In this document: one piece after another, positions 1 to 8,614 of the stretch
Layout: each line of letters begins with the position of its first letter
How positions within the stretch are numbered: the stretch's first letter is position 1
NCBI RefSeq assembly: GCF_027853335.1
Contig: NZ_JAFEUS010000002.1
Coordinates: forward strand, 1,906,514 to 1,970,513
DNA: 64,000 bases
Direction: 5' to 3'
Origin: Leucobacter sp. UCMA 4100
Lineage (GTDB): Bacteria > Actinomycetota > Actinomycetes > Actinomycetales > Microbacteriaceae
The notes under the pieces: model-generated
Database searches by the model: none
What the model saw: the letters and a program-made list of their open reading frames with translations, nothing else
Told to the model about the DNA's origin: nothing
Position numbers and translations under genes: made by a program

Positions 1-173
1 ACCATGAGTGCGTTGTCGAGTGAGTCGGCCTTGAACACCACACCAATGATGGGGTTGATGAGCGACTCGACGACGCGCTCGACAACGGTGTTGAACGCGG
101 CGCCGATGACAACGGCAACCGCGAGGTCAATGACGTTGCCGCGCATAATGAAGTCTTTAAAACCCTTGAACAT
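1..173 (-). CDS. mscL: Large-conductance mechanosensitive channel MscL (N-terminal part, runs off the window)
   Basis: MscL forms a homopentameric membrane channel that opens under osmotic down-shock. Only the first 57 codons are present, since the gene reads leftward past base 1. The translated start, [20 protein letters not shown], is the classic MscL amphipathic N-terminal helix and beginning of TM1. It is followed by [18 protein letters not shown] and the INPIIG stretch typical of the family. The ATG is at 171-173. In Mycobacterium tuberculosis mscL also lies near the 5-formyltetrahydrofolate cyclo-ligase and galU block, which matches the neighbourhood here. The family identity is sure; the C-terminal half cannot be judged. 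Confidence 0.93.
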   Translation of the reverse strand, partial: MFKGFKDFIMRGNVIDLAVAVVIGAAFNTVVERVVESLINPIIGVVFKADSLDNALM

Positions 174-270
174 CGAATCCCCTTCGTTCGGGTGCAGCAG
201 CGGTTCTGCGGCACTCCCCTTCTTAAGAATCTTAATCAAGAATGTCGGTGGTAGTCAGTAGACTTTTCGC

Positions 271-1026
271 ATGAAGAGCGAAGCCCGTGAACACCTAGAA
301 ATTGAACGCAAGTATGAGGTCGGCCTCGACGCAAAGATGCCGGGCTCATTTGTTCCTGCGGGGCTCGAAGCAGCGAACCCCGAAGTGTTCGAACTTGAGG
401 CGGTCTACTGCGATACCGCTGAGTTCTTGCTCGCGAGGCACCGTATTGCTGTGCGCAGGCGAACCGGCGGTACCGACGCGGGTTGGCACATCAAGGCGCG
501 CGGCACCGAGGGCGTACACGAGATGGAATGGCCGGTGAGCGATGAGGCACCGGCCGAGCTGCTCGACGCGCTTGCCGAACTCGTGGGCCGCAGGGTTGAC
601 GAGCTCCGTCCCATCGCGACGATCTCGACGGTGCGCACGAGCATCGTCCTGCGTGATGCCGCTGGCGTCGACGTGGTCGAGGTGGTCGACGACCTCGTGA
701 GGGCTCACGACGGCGTACGCGACGTTGCCCGGGTTTGGCGAGAGTGGGAGGCAGAGTTGCTGCCAGGCGCCGACGAGTCGTTGCTCGGCCTGCTCGAGCC
801 CGAGCTCACCGCTGCCGGGGCTAGGCCCTCGCTCAGCGAGTCTAAAATTGGAAGGGCGATGGGCACCGCCTTTGAGACGGCAGCGCGAAGGGGCGACAGC
901 CCAGAACAGCTCGCGGCCCTCGCGGTCTCTGACGCGGCCGATCGTTTGGCCGCGTTCCCCGAGGCGGCAGACGACGCAGCGCGCGTCGCTCAGCTCCGAA
1001 AGATCGCACGCAATCTTGAGGCTTGA
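271..1026 (+). CDS. CYTH domain protein (triphosphate tunnel metalloenzyme family)
   Basis: This is a 251-residue CYTH-fold protein; the family binds inorganic or organic triphosphates in a beta-tunnel with divalent metal. The diagnostic ExExK motif is EIERK at residues 10-14. Further charged tunnel residues follow, including the RRRTGG, WHIKARG and REWEAELLPG segments, with roughly 190 residues of CYTH domain. Many actinobacterial relatives carry a C-terminal CHAD domain. Here only a short tail (LRKIARNLEA) resembles the start of CHAD before the stop, so the protein is either a stand-alone CYTH or one that lost CHAD. It is divergent from mscL and followed 17 bp later by a small membrane protein. 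The substrate is unknown. Confidence 0.85.
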   Translation: MKSEAREHLEIERKYEVGLDAKMPGSFVPAGLEAANPEVFELEAVYCDTAEFLLARHRIAVRRRTGGTDAGWHIKARGTEGVHEMEWPVSDEAPAELLDALAELVGRRVDELRPIATISTVRTSIVLRDAAGVDVVEVVDDLVRAHDGVRDVARVWREWEAELLPGADESLLGLLEPELTAAGARPSLSESKIGRAMGTAFETAARRGDSPEQLAALAVSDAADRLAAFPEAADDAARVAQLRKIARNLEA

Positions 1027-1043
1027 CGCAATATGCTGGGGGT

Positions 1044-1217
1044 ATGTCTGAAATCAATGCGCGGGCCAGGAAAAAGCAGATTATCGTCGGTCTCGTGTCA
1101 GGTGCGGTCACCGGTGTCATCATTAGTGCGCTCACGCAGTTTTGGTGGTGGCTCCCGACCGGAATGATCCTGGGGCTGGCGAGCGGCATGCTCATGAAGC
1201 CACCCGCGCAGAAGTAA
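1044..1217 (+). CDS. Small membrane protein of unknown function
   Basis: This is a 57-residue protein, unrecognised. It has a short basic N-terminus (NARARKKQ), then a hydrophobic stretch of two probable membrane segments separated by QFWWWLP, and ends in KPPAQK. I chose the ATG at 1044; an upstream TTG at 1023 would overlap the CYTH stop and adds only seven residues. It lies 17 bp after the CYTH gene and 47 bp before the FAD oxidase gene, and may be co-transcribed with either. Its hydrophobicity and third-position G/C support real coding, but no function can be assigned. Confidence 0.6.
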   Translation: MSEINARARKKQIIVGLVSGAVTGVIISALTQFWWWLPTGMILGLASGMLMKPPAQK

Positions 1218-1264
1218 CGTAAGGTGCGGGCAAATGGGGGCCCGCAGAAAGTGAGAGTGACGAC

Positions 1265-2686
1265 GTGCAGCAAACCGTGTTCGAACGTCAGCGCCCGGCC
1301 GCAAAGATCGTTGAAGATGCCTTGCGTGACACCAAGCTCTCTTGCTTCTGGATCGACGACGTCAAACCCCAGACCACGAGATACCCGGTACTCGGCGGAG
1401 ATCTGAGCGCTGAGTACATCGTCGTTGGCGCTGGCTATGCGGGTCTGTGGACCGCGATCAAGCTCAAAGAAGAGCGTCCCGATGCGCGGGTCGTCGTGCT
1501 CGAAGCCCGCCGAGTCGGGTGGGCCGCCTCCGGCCGTAACGGTGGGTTCTGCGAGGCCAGCATTACGCACGGCGAGGCAAACGCCGAGGCGCGGTGGCCA
1601 GATCACACCGAGCAGCTTCGCCAGGCCGGCCACGAGAACCTTGACGCGATGGAACGCTTCATCACCGAGCACAAGCTCGACGTCGATTGGGAACGCACGG
1701 GCCAAATCTCGGTGGCAAACGAAGACCACCAGACGCAGTGGCTCGGCGAAGACCCGAACCCGGGCGTCGTGACCCTCAGTGCGAGCGAGACGCAAGAGCG
1801 CATCGCATCGCCCACCTTCCTCGGGGCCGACTTCGATGCCATAGGCTGCGCGATCGTGCACCCCATGAAGCTCGCGCTTGAGCTTGCTCGGCACGCGCGC
1901 GAGCTCGGGGTCGAAATCTACGAAGAGTCGCGCGTCACGAAGCTCGACGGCAAAACTGACGGCCCTGTGACGCTGCACACTCACCTCGGCACCGTGACCG
2001 CTCAGCGCGTGGCGCTGTGCACCAACGTGTTCCCGTCGCTCCTCAAGCGCTACCGCTGGCACACGGTGCCCGTGTACGACTACGTGCTCATGACCGAGCC
2101 GCTCACCGACGAGCAGCTCGCATCAATTGGTTGGAAGGGGCGCGAGGGGCTCGCCGACATGGCCAACCAGTTTCACTATTCGCGGCTCACGGCCGACAAC
2201 CGCATTCTTTGGGGCGGCTACGACGCGGTGTACTTCGCCGGCGCCAAGATCAAGTCAGAGTACGAAGATCGCATCGAGAGCCACGAAAAGCTCGCACGTC
2301 ACTTCTTCACGACCTTCCCGCAGCTCGCCGGCGTGAAGTTCACCCACCGCTGGGCTGGAGTGATCGACACAAGCACCCGTTTCTGCGCCTTCTTTGGTCA
2401 GGCGCTCGGCGGCCGCGTGCAGTACGTCTCGGGCTTCACCGGCCTCGGCGTCGGCGCGACGCACTTCGCGGCCGACGTCGTTGTCGACCGCCTTCACGGT
2501 CGCATCACCGAGCGCACCGAACTGCCCATGGTGCGTGAGGTGCCCCTCCCCTTCCCGCCAGAACCCGCCGCCTCGATGGGCATCCAGTTCACGCGCTGGT
2601 CGCTCAACCAGGCCGACCACCGCGAGGGCAAGCGCAACCCGCTGCTCAAAACCCTCGATGCGCTCGGGCTGGGCTTCGACTCGTAG
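1265..2686 (+). CDS. FAD-dependent amine/amino-acid oxidoreductase (DAO family, PuuB-like)
   Basis: This 473-residue flavoprotein belongs to the D-amino-acid-oxidase/glycine-oxidase superfamily (DAO fold) and is most like gamma-glutamylputrescine oxidoreductases. The dinucleotide-binding site is VVGAGYAGLWTA (GxGxxG at residues 55-60), followed by the acidic strand-2 end VVVLEA. The WAASGRNGG segment is typical of PuuB-like enzymes. The C-terminus has the family glycine-rich FAD motif, seen as YVSGFTGLGVGATHFAAD. The start is GTG at 1265, giving about 50 residues before the Rossmann strand as in relatives. The family is expected to oxidise an amine such as a polyamine derivative, but the substrate is not readable from sequence. 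A 7-bp-stem hairpin follows the stop. Confidence 0.85.
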   Translation: MQQTVFERQRPAAKIVEDALRDTKLSCFWIDDVKPQTTRYPVLGGDLSAEYIVVGAGYAGLWTAIKLKEERPDARVVVLEARRVGWAASGRNGGFCEASITHGEANAEARWPDHTEQLRQAGHENLDAMERFITEHKLDVDWERTGQISVANEDHQTQWLGEDPNPGVVTLSASETQERIASPTFLGADFDAIGCAIVHPMKLALELARHARELGVEIYEESRVTKLDGKTDGPVTLHTHLGTVTAQRVALCTNVFPSLLKRYRWHTVPVYDYVLMTEPLTDEQLASIGWKGREGLADMANQFHYSRLTADNRILWGGYDAVYFAGAKIKSEYEDRIESHEKLARHFFTTFPQLAGVKFTHRWAGVIDTSTRFCAFFGQALGGRVQYVSGFTGLGVGATHFAADVVVDRLHGRITERTELPMVREVPLPFPPEPAASMGIQFTRWSLNQADHREGKRNPLLKTLDALGLGFDS

Positions 2687-2706
2687 ACGCGGCACTCAAG
2701 CCGCGT
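2687..2706 (+). terminator. Hairpin directly after the FAD oxidase stop codon
   Basis: The 7-bp perfect stem ACGCGGC/GCCGCGT with a 6-nt loop begins at the base after TAG. No T-run follows, so it is only a possible weak terminator or a processing/stability hairpin. Confidence 0.35.
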
Positions 2707-2744
2707 GGCGTTGCCAACGTGCCATCTTTTCGGCCAGAATATGT

Positions 2745-2782
2745 GAGGTACCTCTGAGGCGAAGCCTCGTGTGCCCGCACAC
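2745..2782 (+). promoter_or_regulatory. Three consecutive short hairpins in the leader of the NCS2 permease gene
   Basis: GAGGTACCTC (2745-2754), GAGGC-gaa-GCCTC (2756-2768) and GTGTGC-cc-GCACAC (2769-2782) follow one another with almost no spacing, 31 bp upstream of the permease start codon. The end-to-end arrangement is unusual for a plain 5' UTR and may form a structured leader. No named riboswitch class was recognised. Confidence 0.35.
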
Positions 2783-2812
2783 CACCCCGCCTCACACCAA
2801 CGGAGTACGCCC

Positions 2813-4102
2813 ATGGCCTGGAAGCTGCACGGCGACGGAAACGTCGTTTCGCAAGACGAGATTGTTCTGCCAGAAGAACGACTGAGCTGGATCCGCACGA
2901 TCGGCTTCGGCGCGCAGCACGTCGTCGCCATGTTCGGTGCGACCTTCCTCGTGCCGCTCATCACGGGCTTCTCGCCAACGGCGACCCTCTTCTTCTCGGG
3001 CATCGGCACGATGCTCTTCCTGCTCATCACACGCAACCAGATGCCGAGCTACCTTGGCTCGTCGTTCGCCTTCATCGCGCCCATCATGGCTGCGAAAGCC
3101 GCGGGCCCCGAGGGCGATCTCTCGCGCGCCTCCTTCGGTATTCTCGCAACCGGTATTCTCTTCGCGCTCATCGGCTTCATCGTGACGAAGACCGGAACCG
3201 GGTGGATCAACGCGCTTATGCCCCCGGTCGTCATGGGCGCCGTCGTTGCGCTCATCGGTTTGAACCTCGCGCCCGCGGTGAAGAACAACTTCATGTCGAA
3301 CCCCGACCACCCGAACTCGACCCCGATTGCGCTCATCACGCTCGGCGCCATTCTGCTCATCACGGTGCTCTTTAAGGGCCTCATCGGTCGACTCTCGATC
3401 GTGCTCGGGGTGTTTGTGGGCTACATTGCAGCGCTGCTCTACGGCGCCGTTGACCTGGAGGCCGTCGAGAAGGCCGACTGGTTCGGCCTGCCCGAGTTCC
3501 ACACGCCGGGCAACCCGTTTGCCGATCCGACGCTCTGGGGCCTCCTGCCCGCGTTCCTGCCCGTCGTGCTCGTGCTCATTGCCGAGAACGTGGGGCACGT
3601 GAAGAGCGTTGGTCTCATGATCAACCGCGACCTCGATCCGCTCACCGGCCGCGCACTCATTGCCGACGGGCTCTCGACCGTGCTCGCGGGCTTTGGTGGC
3701 GGATCGGGTACGACCACGTACGGTGAGAACATCGGCGTGATGGCAGCGACCAGGGTGTACTCGACCGCGGCCTACTGGGTCGCCGGTATTTTTGCCCTCT
3801 CGCTGAGCTTCTCGCCGAAGGTTGGGGCGCTCATCAACACGATTCCGCCGGGGGTTCTCGGTGGCGTGACGGTCGCGCTCTACGGCCTCATCGGCCTCAT
3901 CGGCATTAAGATCTGGATCGATAACGGCGTCGATTTCTCGAAGCCCGTCAACCAGTTCACGGCGGCGGTCGCGCTCATCGTCGGCATCGCCGATTTCACC
4001 TTCGAGTTCGGCTCGGTGATCTTCAACGGCATCGCGCTCGGAACGATTTCGGCAATCGTCGTGTACCACCTCATGTCGGGCATCACGAAGCTCCGCAAAT
4101 AG
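2813..4102 (+). CDS. NCS2-family uracil/xanthine permease
   Basis: This 429-residue inner-membrane transporter of the nucleobase-cation symporter-2 (UraA/PbuX, SLC23) family is expected to have 14 transmembrane segments and import uracil or a purine base with protons. Evidence includes the cytoplasmic start with RTIGFGAQHVVAMFGATFLVPL, the substrate-site strands around IAENVGHV, and GGSGTTTYGENIGVMAATRV, the hallmark block of uracil permeases. I chose ATG 2813 over an upstream in-frame ATG at 2771 because the latter would read through the leader hairpins and encode a non-family, proline/histidine-rich extension. Length is normal. The UraA-like block favours uracil, but the substrate stays an inference. 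Confidence 0.88.
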   Translation: MAWKLHGDGNVVSQDEIVLPEERLSWIRTIGFGAQHVVAMFGATFLVPLITGFSPTATLFFSGIGTMLFLLITRNQMPSYLGSSFAFIAPIMAAKAAGPEGDLSRASFGILATGILFALIGFIVTKTGTGWINALMPPVVMGAVVALIGLNLAPAVKNNFMSNPDHPNSTPIALITLGAILLITVLFKGLIGRLSIVLGVFVGYIAALLYGAVDLEAVEKADWFGLPEFHTPGNPFADPTLWGLLPAFLPVVLVLIAENVGHVKSVGLMINRDLDPLTGRALIADGLSTVLAGFGGGSGTTTYGENIGVMAATRVYSTAAYWVAGIFALSLSFSPKVGALINTIPPGVLGGVTVALYGLIGLIGIKIWIDNGVDFSKPVNQFTAAVALIVGIADFTFEFGSVIFNGIALGTISAIVVYHLMSGITKLRK

Positions 4103-4300
4103 TTCCTGTGAAAACACCCACACACCGTGCGGCAAACCGCGAAAAATGGCGGCAGCGTTTATGGTGGCGGTGTGTGGAGTGCAGATAAAAAACGCAAGAA
4201 TAGCGTGAACCCGAGCGGTCTCGATGAAGAGACCGTACGCGGGCGTGCCGTCAGCGACCCCTCCACGAGCACGACTCAACCCGAGGTGAACGGGGAAGAA

Positions 4301-7300
4301 ATGACTGAAGAATACAAGACCGAGAGTCTTCACGACGCCGACTTCGCCGAGGCCGAGCTCACTCGAAAAGCGAGTCTCGCCCCGGTCGAACGCTTCGCCG
4401 CAGAGCACGCCGAGTGGCGTGAAGAGATCGGCATGCTCGGCGGCACGAACTCGCTTCTGCACTTCACCGACGCCCACCGCGACCAGATCGAGCTCTCGAC
4501 CACGCACCCCGGCGGCCTGCCGCAGTTCATCAGCGGCAACAAAATTCTGCTCTCGGCGCTCATTCGTGACGACCTGGCACTTCGCCAGGCGAAGGTTGGC
4601 GCCGGGCGGGTGACCGATAAAGCGGTCGAGATGCGCACCGAGCGTGGTCTCGAGACCGTGCACCTCGCGATCGGCATTGCCAAGTGGGAGTTCGAGGGCG
4701 ACGAGTTTTGCGCCCCGGTCTTGCTGCGCCCCCTCGCGATTCGCCGCTATGGCAGCGACTTCGAGCTGAAGCTCAAGCAGCGCCCCTTCGTGAACGTGGC
4801 CCTCGTGCGCGCCCTGCAAGAACAGTTTGGGGTGCGCGTTGACGCGACCGAACTGCTGCAGCTCTCGCACTCGGCCGGCGTGTTCAAGCCGCAACCGGTC
4901 ATCGACCGCCTCCGCCAGGTGGCGGCGGGCGTTGACGGGTTCACGGTGCAGCCACGGCTCGTGGTCTCAACGTTCCACGATGTTGCCCACGAACTCCTCA
5001 CCTCACTCGGCGAGCTTGATCACCCCGTCATTGACGCGGTGTGCGGTTCAGAGACCGCGCAAACCCAGCTCGCGAAGTCCTTCGGCCAGGCGACCGGCAC
5101 CCCGATCGATGAGCGCGCCCCCGAGACCGACTCGCACCTCTCGAGTGCCGACAGCCAGCAGGAAGAGGTGCTCGCGCAGGTCAAGGCGGGCAACTCAATC
5201 GTGGTGCGCACGCTACCGGGAACGGGCGGCACGCAAACCGTGGTCAACGCGATTGGCGCACTCGTCAACGCCGGTAAGCGCGTGCTCGTCGTCTCGCCTC
5301 GCCGTGCGACCCTCGACGGCATCAGCTACCGGCTCGGCCGCGTGGGCCTTCCGGGCCTCGCCGCCTCACCCCGCACGCTGCGCCGCAACCTCGTCGAGTC
5401 GATCAGCCGGGCCGAGAACGCGAAGCCGGGCATGAACCGCGACGTCGACGAGGCGCTCGTGCGCCTGCGCACGGTGCTGACTGACTACCAGGGTGCGCTC
5501 GTCACTCCCGACCGCAAGCTTGGCGTCTCGCCGCTCGACGCGCTGCACGCCCTGTCGCGGCTCACCCGCCAGGATGTTGTTCCCACGACAGCCGTGCGCC
5601 TCGACGACGAGGGCCTCGCGCAGCTCGCGCTCGACCGGAGCGCCGTCGCCGAAGACCTCACCGAGGTTGCCCGCCTCGGCCAGTTCGAGTTCGGTCCCGA
5701 AGATTCTCCCTGGTACGGCGTCTCGTTCACCTCGCGCGATCAGGCTGACGAGGCCTACCAGCTCGCGGTTGAGCTCGCCGAGACCGAGTTGCCAAGGCTC
5801 ACGCAGATGGCGGGCGACGTGGTCTCGCAAACCTCGATGCGCCCCTACAACTCGGTCGCCGAGCTCGGCATCTACCTGCGCCTCCTCAGCGGCATTCGCG
5901 AGACGCTTGACCGCTTCGTGCCAGAGGTGTTCGACCGCTCACTCACCGAGATCATCGCGGCCCATGCGCCGCGAGGCAGCGACGAGATGTCGGGAGCCAA
6001 CCGCCGGCGCCTCAAGAAGCTCGCCCGCGAGTTCGTGCGCCCCGGCGTCACGGTCACCGACATGTACTCCCGCCTCGTGCAAATTCAGCAGCAGCGCGTG
6101 CTGTGGCAGCGGTACAGCGAGGTCGTTGGCGCTCGCCCCGAAGTGCCCGTGGGCATTTCAGACCTCGTCGTCGCCTTCCAGAAGACGTACCAAGACCTCG
6201 ACCGTCTCGACGTCGTGCTCGATCCCGAGCAGCAGGGCGAGCGGTTGCGCAACATGCCCATGCCCGATCTCGCGGCGCTCATGACCGAGCTGTCACGTGA
6301 GTCAGAGGTGCTGCAAAACATTCAGGAGCGAACGGCCCTCGTCGAGCGGCTCGGCCAGGCGCATCTGAGCGCGCTGCTCGAAGATCTCTCGATGCGCCAC
6401 GTGCCGGCCTCAGAGGTCGCCAACGAGCTCGAGCAGGCGTGGTGGCAGTCGGCGCTCGAGTACATGCTGCGCACGAACGAGTCGCTGCTCAACGCCAACA
6501 CGAGCGTCATCGAGCGCCTCGAATCAGACTTCAGGCTCGTCGACGACGCGCACCAGCGCGCCAACGGCCCGACCCTCGCGGCCCAGCTCGGCCACGCGTG
6601 GAAGGTCGCGGTGCTCGACCACCCGGCCGAGGCTCAGGCCCTCAGGCAGTCGCTACGCGCGGGCGAGGTCACCCCGACCGAGATCTCGGCCTCGGCACCT
6701 CACCTGCTCGAAACGTTGGCCCCGGTGTGGGCGGTCTCGCCCTACGAAGTACCGAGCCTGCCGCGCGACCTGCGCTTCGACACCGTGCTGCTCGTCGACG
6801 CGAGCGCGATGACCTTCGCCGAATCCTTGAGCGCGGTCGCTAGGGCCCAGCAGGTGGTCGCCTTCGGTGACCCCGTCGTGCAGCATCCCTCGCCCTTCAC
6901 CATCGGGGTCTCGGGCGCAGCGGCTGGCGCGGCTGGATCTGTGGCAGCGGTGCACTCTGGCGGATCCGCCAAGAATGCCCCCGCAAGCGACACCAGCGCG
7001 GCCGCGGCCTCGAGCCCGCAGGCCCTGTTCAGCAGGTCGGCGAAGGCCAAGGGCGAGCCCGTCGCCGAAGAGCCAGAGACCCGCTCGGCCTTCACCGATC
7101 TCGCCGAGGTGCTGCCGGAGTTCGCGCTCACGCAGAGCTACCGCGCGGGTGGCGCTGACCTCATTCAGCTCGTCAACGAACGCTTTTACCAGGGCAAGAT
7201 CGCCTCGCTGCCGTGGGCAGGAACCTTCCTCGGGCACTCGAGCATCACGCACGAGTTCGTCGAAGAGGGGCAGGGGCTGCCCGACCGTGAGGCCGGCGCT

Positions 7301-8317
7301 GTCGAGAGCCCCGATGGCGAAGTCGCCCGCGTCGTGCAGCTCGTGCTGCGTCACGCGAGCGAGCACGCCCAGGAATCGCTCATGGTGATCACCGCGAGCC
7401 CCGTGCACGCCGTGCGCGTGCAGCAGGCGGTCTTGCGGGCCTTCGCGAAGTTTCCCGAGTACCGCGACTTCTTGCTCGGCGAGCGCGCCGAACCCTTCGT
7501 CGTACTCACGCTCGAGCAGGCGATTGCGCAGAGCCGCGACCGCGTCATCTTCTCGGTCGGCTACGGCCGCACCCCGCATGGCCGCGTGCTCTCAAACTTC
7601 GGCAGCCTCACCGAGCCCGGCGGCGAACGCCTCGTCGCCGTCGCGATGACGAGGGCCCGCCGTGCCATGTCGATCGTCACGAGCTTCATGCCCGAAGACC
7701 TCGAGACGACCCGCGTGCGCCACGGCCTCGTCGAACTGCTCGACGTGCTCTCGGCCAAGATCACCCCGTCGATGCCCAAGGTGCTGCCCTCAGAGCGCGA
7801 CCCCATGCTCACCGAGCTCGCGACCGAACTCGAGGCCCTCGGCCTCGCGGTGGCGCTCGACTACCAGGGCATGATTCCGCTGGCCGTGGCCTACAACGGC
7901 AAAGCCATCGCGATCGACCTCGACGCCGACGTGCGCGAGGGCTCACTGCGCGAGACGCTGCGGCTGCGCCCCGCCGTGCTGCGCCGCCTCGGCTGGCACT
8001 ACAACCGCGTGCACAGCTTCGACCTCTTCGCGAACCCCGCCGAGGTCGCGCTGCGCATCGCCGGAACGATCGGCTACGAGCCCCAGCACACCGAAGAGCA
8101 CAACGACACCGGCCAGGTGAACCTCACCGGCACCGTCTCGGTCGCCCCGGCCGACGCGCACACGCTCCCTGAGCCCCTGCCGCCCGCGGCCCCCGTCGAA
8201 TCGGCCTCGGCCGACTTGCCCGGAGCCGCCGCCGCCAACGGCGTTCAAGGCGCTCCGGCAGGCGACGCCGCCGGAGACTACGACGAGACCGGTGTCATCG
8301 TCTCTGACGACCACTAA
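4301..8317 (+). CDS. Large DUF4011/superfamily-1 helicase-like protein with degenerate ATPase motifs
   Basis: This roughly 1338-residue protein opens with a DUF4011-like N-terminal region (FAAEHAEWREEIGMLGGTNS, later LETVHLAIGIAKWEF). A superfamily-1 (UPF1/DNA2-like) helicase core follows. The Walker A position reads LPGTGGTQT (about 305-313) where GxGKT is expected, and Walker B reads LLVDAS (about 830-835) instead of DEAS. Motif III is GDPVVQHP, motif IV surroundings are LTQSYRAGG, and motif VI is VAMTRARRAM near 1114-1123. The C-terminus (RRLGWHYNRVHSFDLFANP) resembles the MTES_1575-type restriction-endonuclease fold. The ATG at 4301 has GGGGAAG upstream, but the frame is open back to 4127 and GTG 4172 is possible. 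The small gene at 8319 overlaps its stop region. Confidence 0.75.
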   Translation: MTEEYKTESLHDADFAEAELTRKASLAPVERFAAEHAEWREEIGMLGGTNSLLHFTDAHRDQIELSTTHPGGLPQFISGNKILLSALIRDDLALRQAKVGAGRVTDKAVEMRTERGLETVHLAIGIAKWEFEGDEFCAPVLLRPLAIRRYGSDFELKLKQRPFVNVALVRALQEQFGVRVDATELLQLSHSAGVFKPQPVIDRLRQVAAGVDGFTVQPRLVVSTFHDVAHELLTSLGELDHPVIDAVCGSETAQTQLAKSFGQATGTPIDERAPETDSHLSSADSQQEEVLAQVKAGNSIVVRTLPGTGGTQTVVNAIGALVNAGKRVLVVSPRRATLDGISYRLGRVGLPGLAASPRTLRRNLVESISRAENAKPGMNRDVDEALVRLRTVLTDYQGALVTPDRKLGVSPLDALHALSRLTRQDVVPTTAVRLDDEGLAQLALDRSAVAEDLTEVARLGQFEFGPEDSPWYGVSFTSRDQADEAYQLAVELAETELPRLTQMAGDVVSQTSMRPYNSVAELGIYLRLLSGIRETLDRFVPEVFDRSLTEIIAAHAPRGSDEMSGANRRRLKKLAREFVRPGVTVTDMYSRLVQIQQQRVLWQRYSEVVGARPEVPVGISDLVVAFQKTYQDLDRLDVVLDPEQQGERLRNMPMPDLAALMTELSRESEVLQNIQERTALVERLGQAHLSALLEDLSMRHVPASEVANELEQAWWQSALEYMLRTNESLLNANTSVIERLESDFRLVDDAHQRANGPTLAAQLGHAWKVAVLDHPAEAQALRQSLRAGEVTPTEISASAPHLLETLAPVWAVSPYEVPSLPRDLRFDTVLLVDASAMTFAESLSAVARAQQVVAFGDPVVQHPSPFTIGVSGAAAGAAGSVAAVHSGGSAKNAPASDTSAAAASSPQALFSRSAKAKGEPVAEEPETRSAFTDLAEVLPEFALTQSYRAGGADLIQLVNERFYQGKIASLPWAGTFLGHSSITHEFVEEGQGLPDREAGAVESPDGEVARVVQLVLRHASEHAQESLMVITASPVHAVRVQQAVLRAFAKFPEYRDFLLGERAEPFVVLTLEQAIAQSRDRVIFSVGYGRTPHGRVLSNFGSLTEPGGERLVAVAMTRARRAMSIVTSFMPEDLETTRVRHGLVELLDVLSAKITPSMPKVLPSERDPMLTELATELEALGLAVALDYQGMIPLAVAYNGKAIAIDLDADVREGSLRETLRLRPAVLRRLGWHYNRVHSFDLFANPAEVALRIAGTIGYEPQHTEEHNDTGQVNLTGTVSVAPADAHTLPEPLPPAAPVESASADLPGAAAANGVQGAPAGDAAGDYDETGVIVSDDH

Positions 8318-8318
8318 T

Positions 8319-8531
8319 ATGGCTACCCCCGACGATTCGAAGCCTGCCCAGCCAGCCAAGCGTCGCAACCGTCGGGTGGTGACGCCGCCACCCGCGGGCA
8401 GCGATCCGCAACCGGCGGCGCACGGCCACCCCGAGCGCTGGGGCGAGACTGACGCGGCACCGCGGGGTGCTCGCGGGGCCGGCGAGAACGACGAGCGCCT
8501 CAAAAACGACAAGCCCCCGCACTGGGGCTGA
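8319..8531 (+). CDS. Small basic, proline-rich conserved protein (ends PPHWG)
   Basis: This 70-residue soluble protein has a Lys/Arg-rich start (PAKRRNRRVV), then PPPAGSDPQP, and a conserved-looking tail ENDERLKNDKPPHWG. I recall similar short proteins with the ENDxRLKxDxPPHxG tail in many Microbacteriaceae; no function is known to me. The ATG lies two bases after the TAA of the large helicase-like gene (TAATATG), so translational coupling with that gene is likely and a related role is possible. The reading frame continues the neighbours' codon bias. Confidence 0.65.
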   Translation: MATPDDSKPAQPAKRRNRRVVTPPPAGSDPQPAAHGHPERWGETDAAPRGARGAGENDERLKNDKPPHWG

Positions 8532-8543
8532 GCGCCGGCCGCG

Positions 8544-8614
8544 TGTGGTCACTTTCGCGCGCCCTGTGGTCACTTTCGCACCCCGTGTGGTCAAAAAGTG
8601 TCGAAATTCGCTCG
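8544..8614 (+). repeat. Phased TGTGGTCA array and left half of the palindromic repeat, cut by IS30
   Basis: TGTGGTCA occurs at 8544, 8565 and 8586, exactly 21 bp apart; the first two run on as CTTTCGC. The third begins the palindrome left arm TGTGGTCAAAAAGTGTCGA. The matching right arm lies beyond the insertion element at 9853-9879. Intact relatives are at 39723 and 46484. CTC(G) at 8611-8614 is repeated at 9853-9856, the probable target duplication. Confidence 0.75.

Noticed and set aside
842-2062. Long minus-strand open frame under the CYTH and FAD oxidase genes
   Set aside because: It is antisense to two well-supported genes and no family pattern is visible.
2792-4894. A 700-codon open frame on the minus strand under the permease and helicase-like genes
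   Set aside because: It is the mirror of strongly biased high-GC coding on the plus strand; its translation is Arg/Glu/His-rich low complexity with no recognisable domain.
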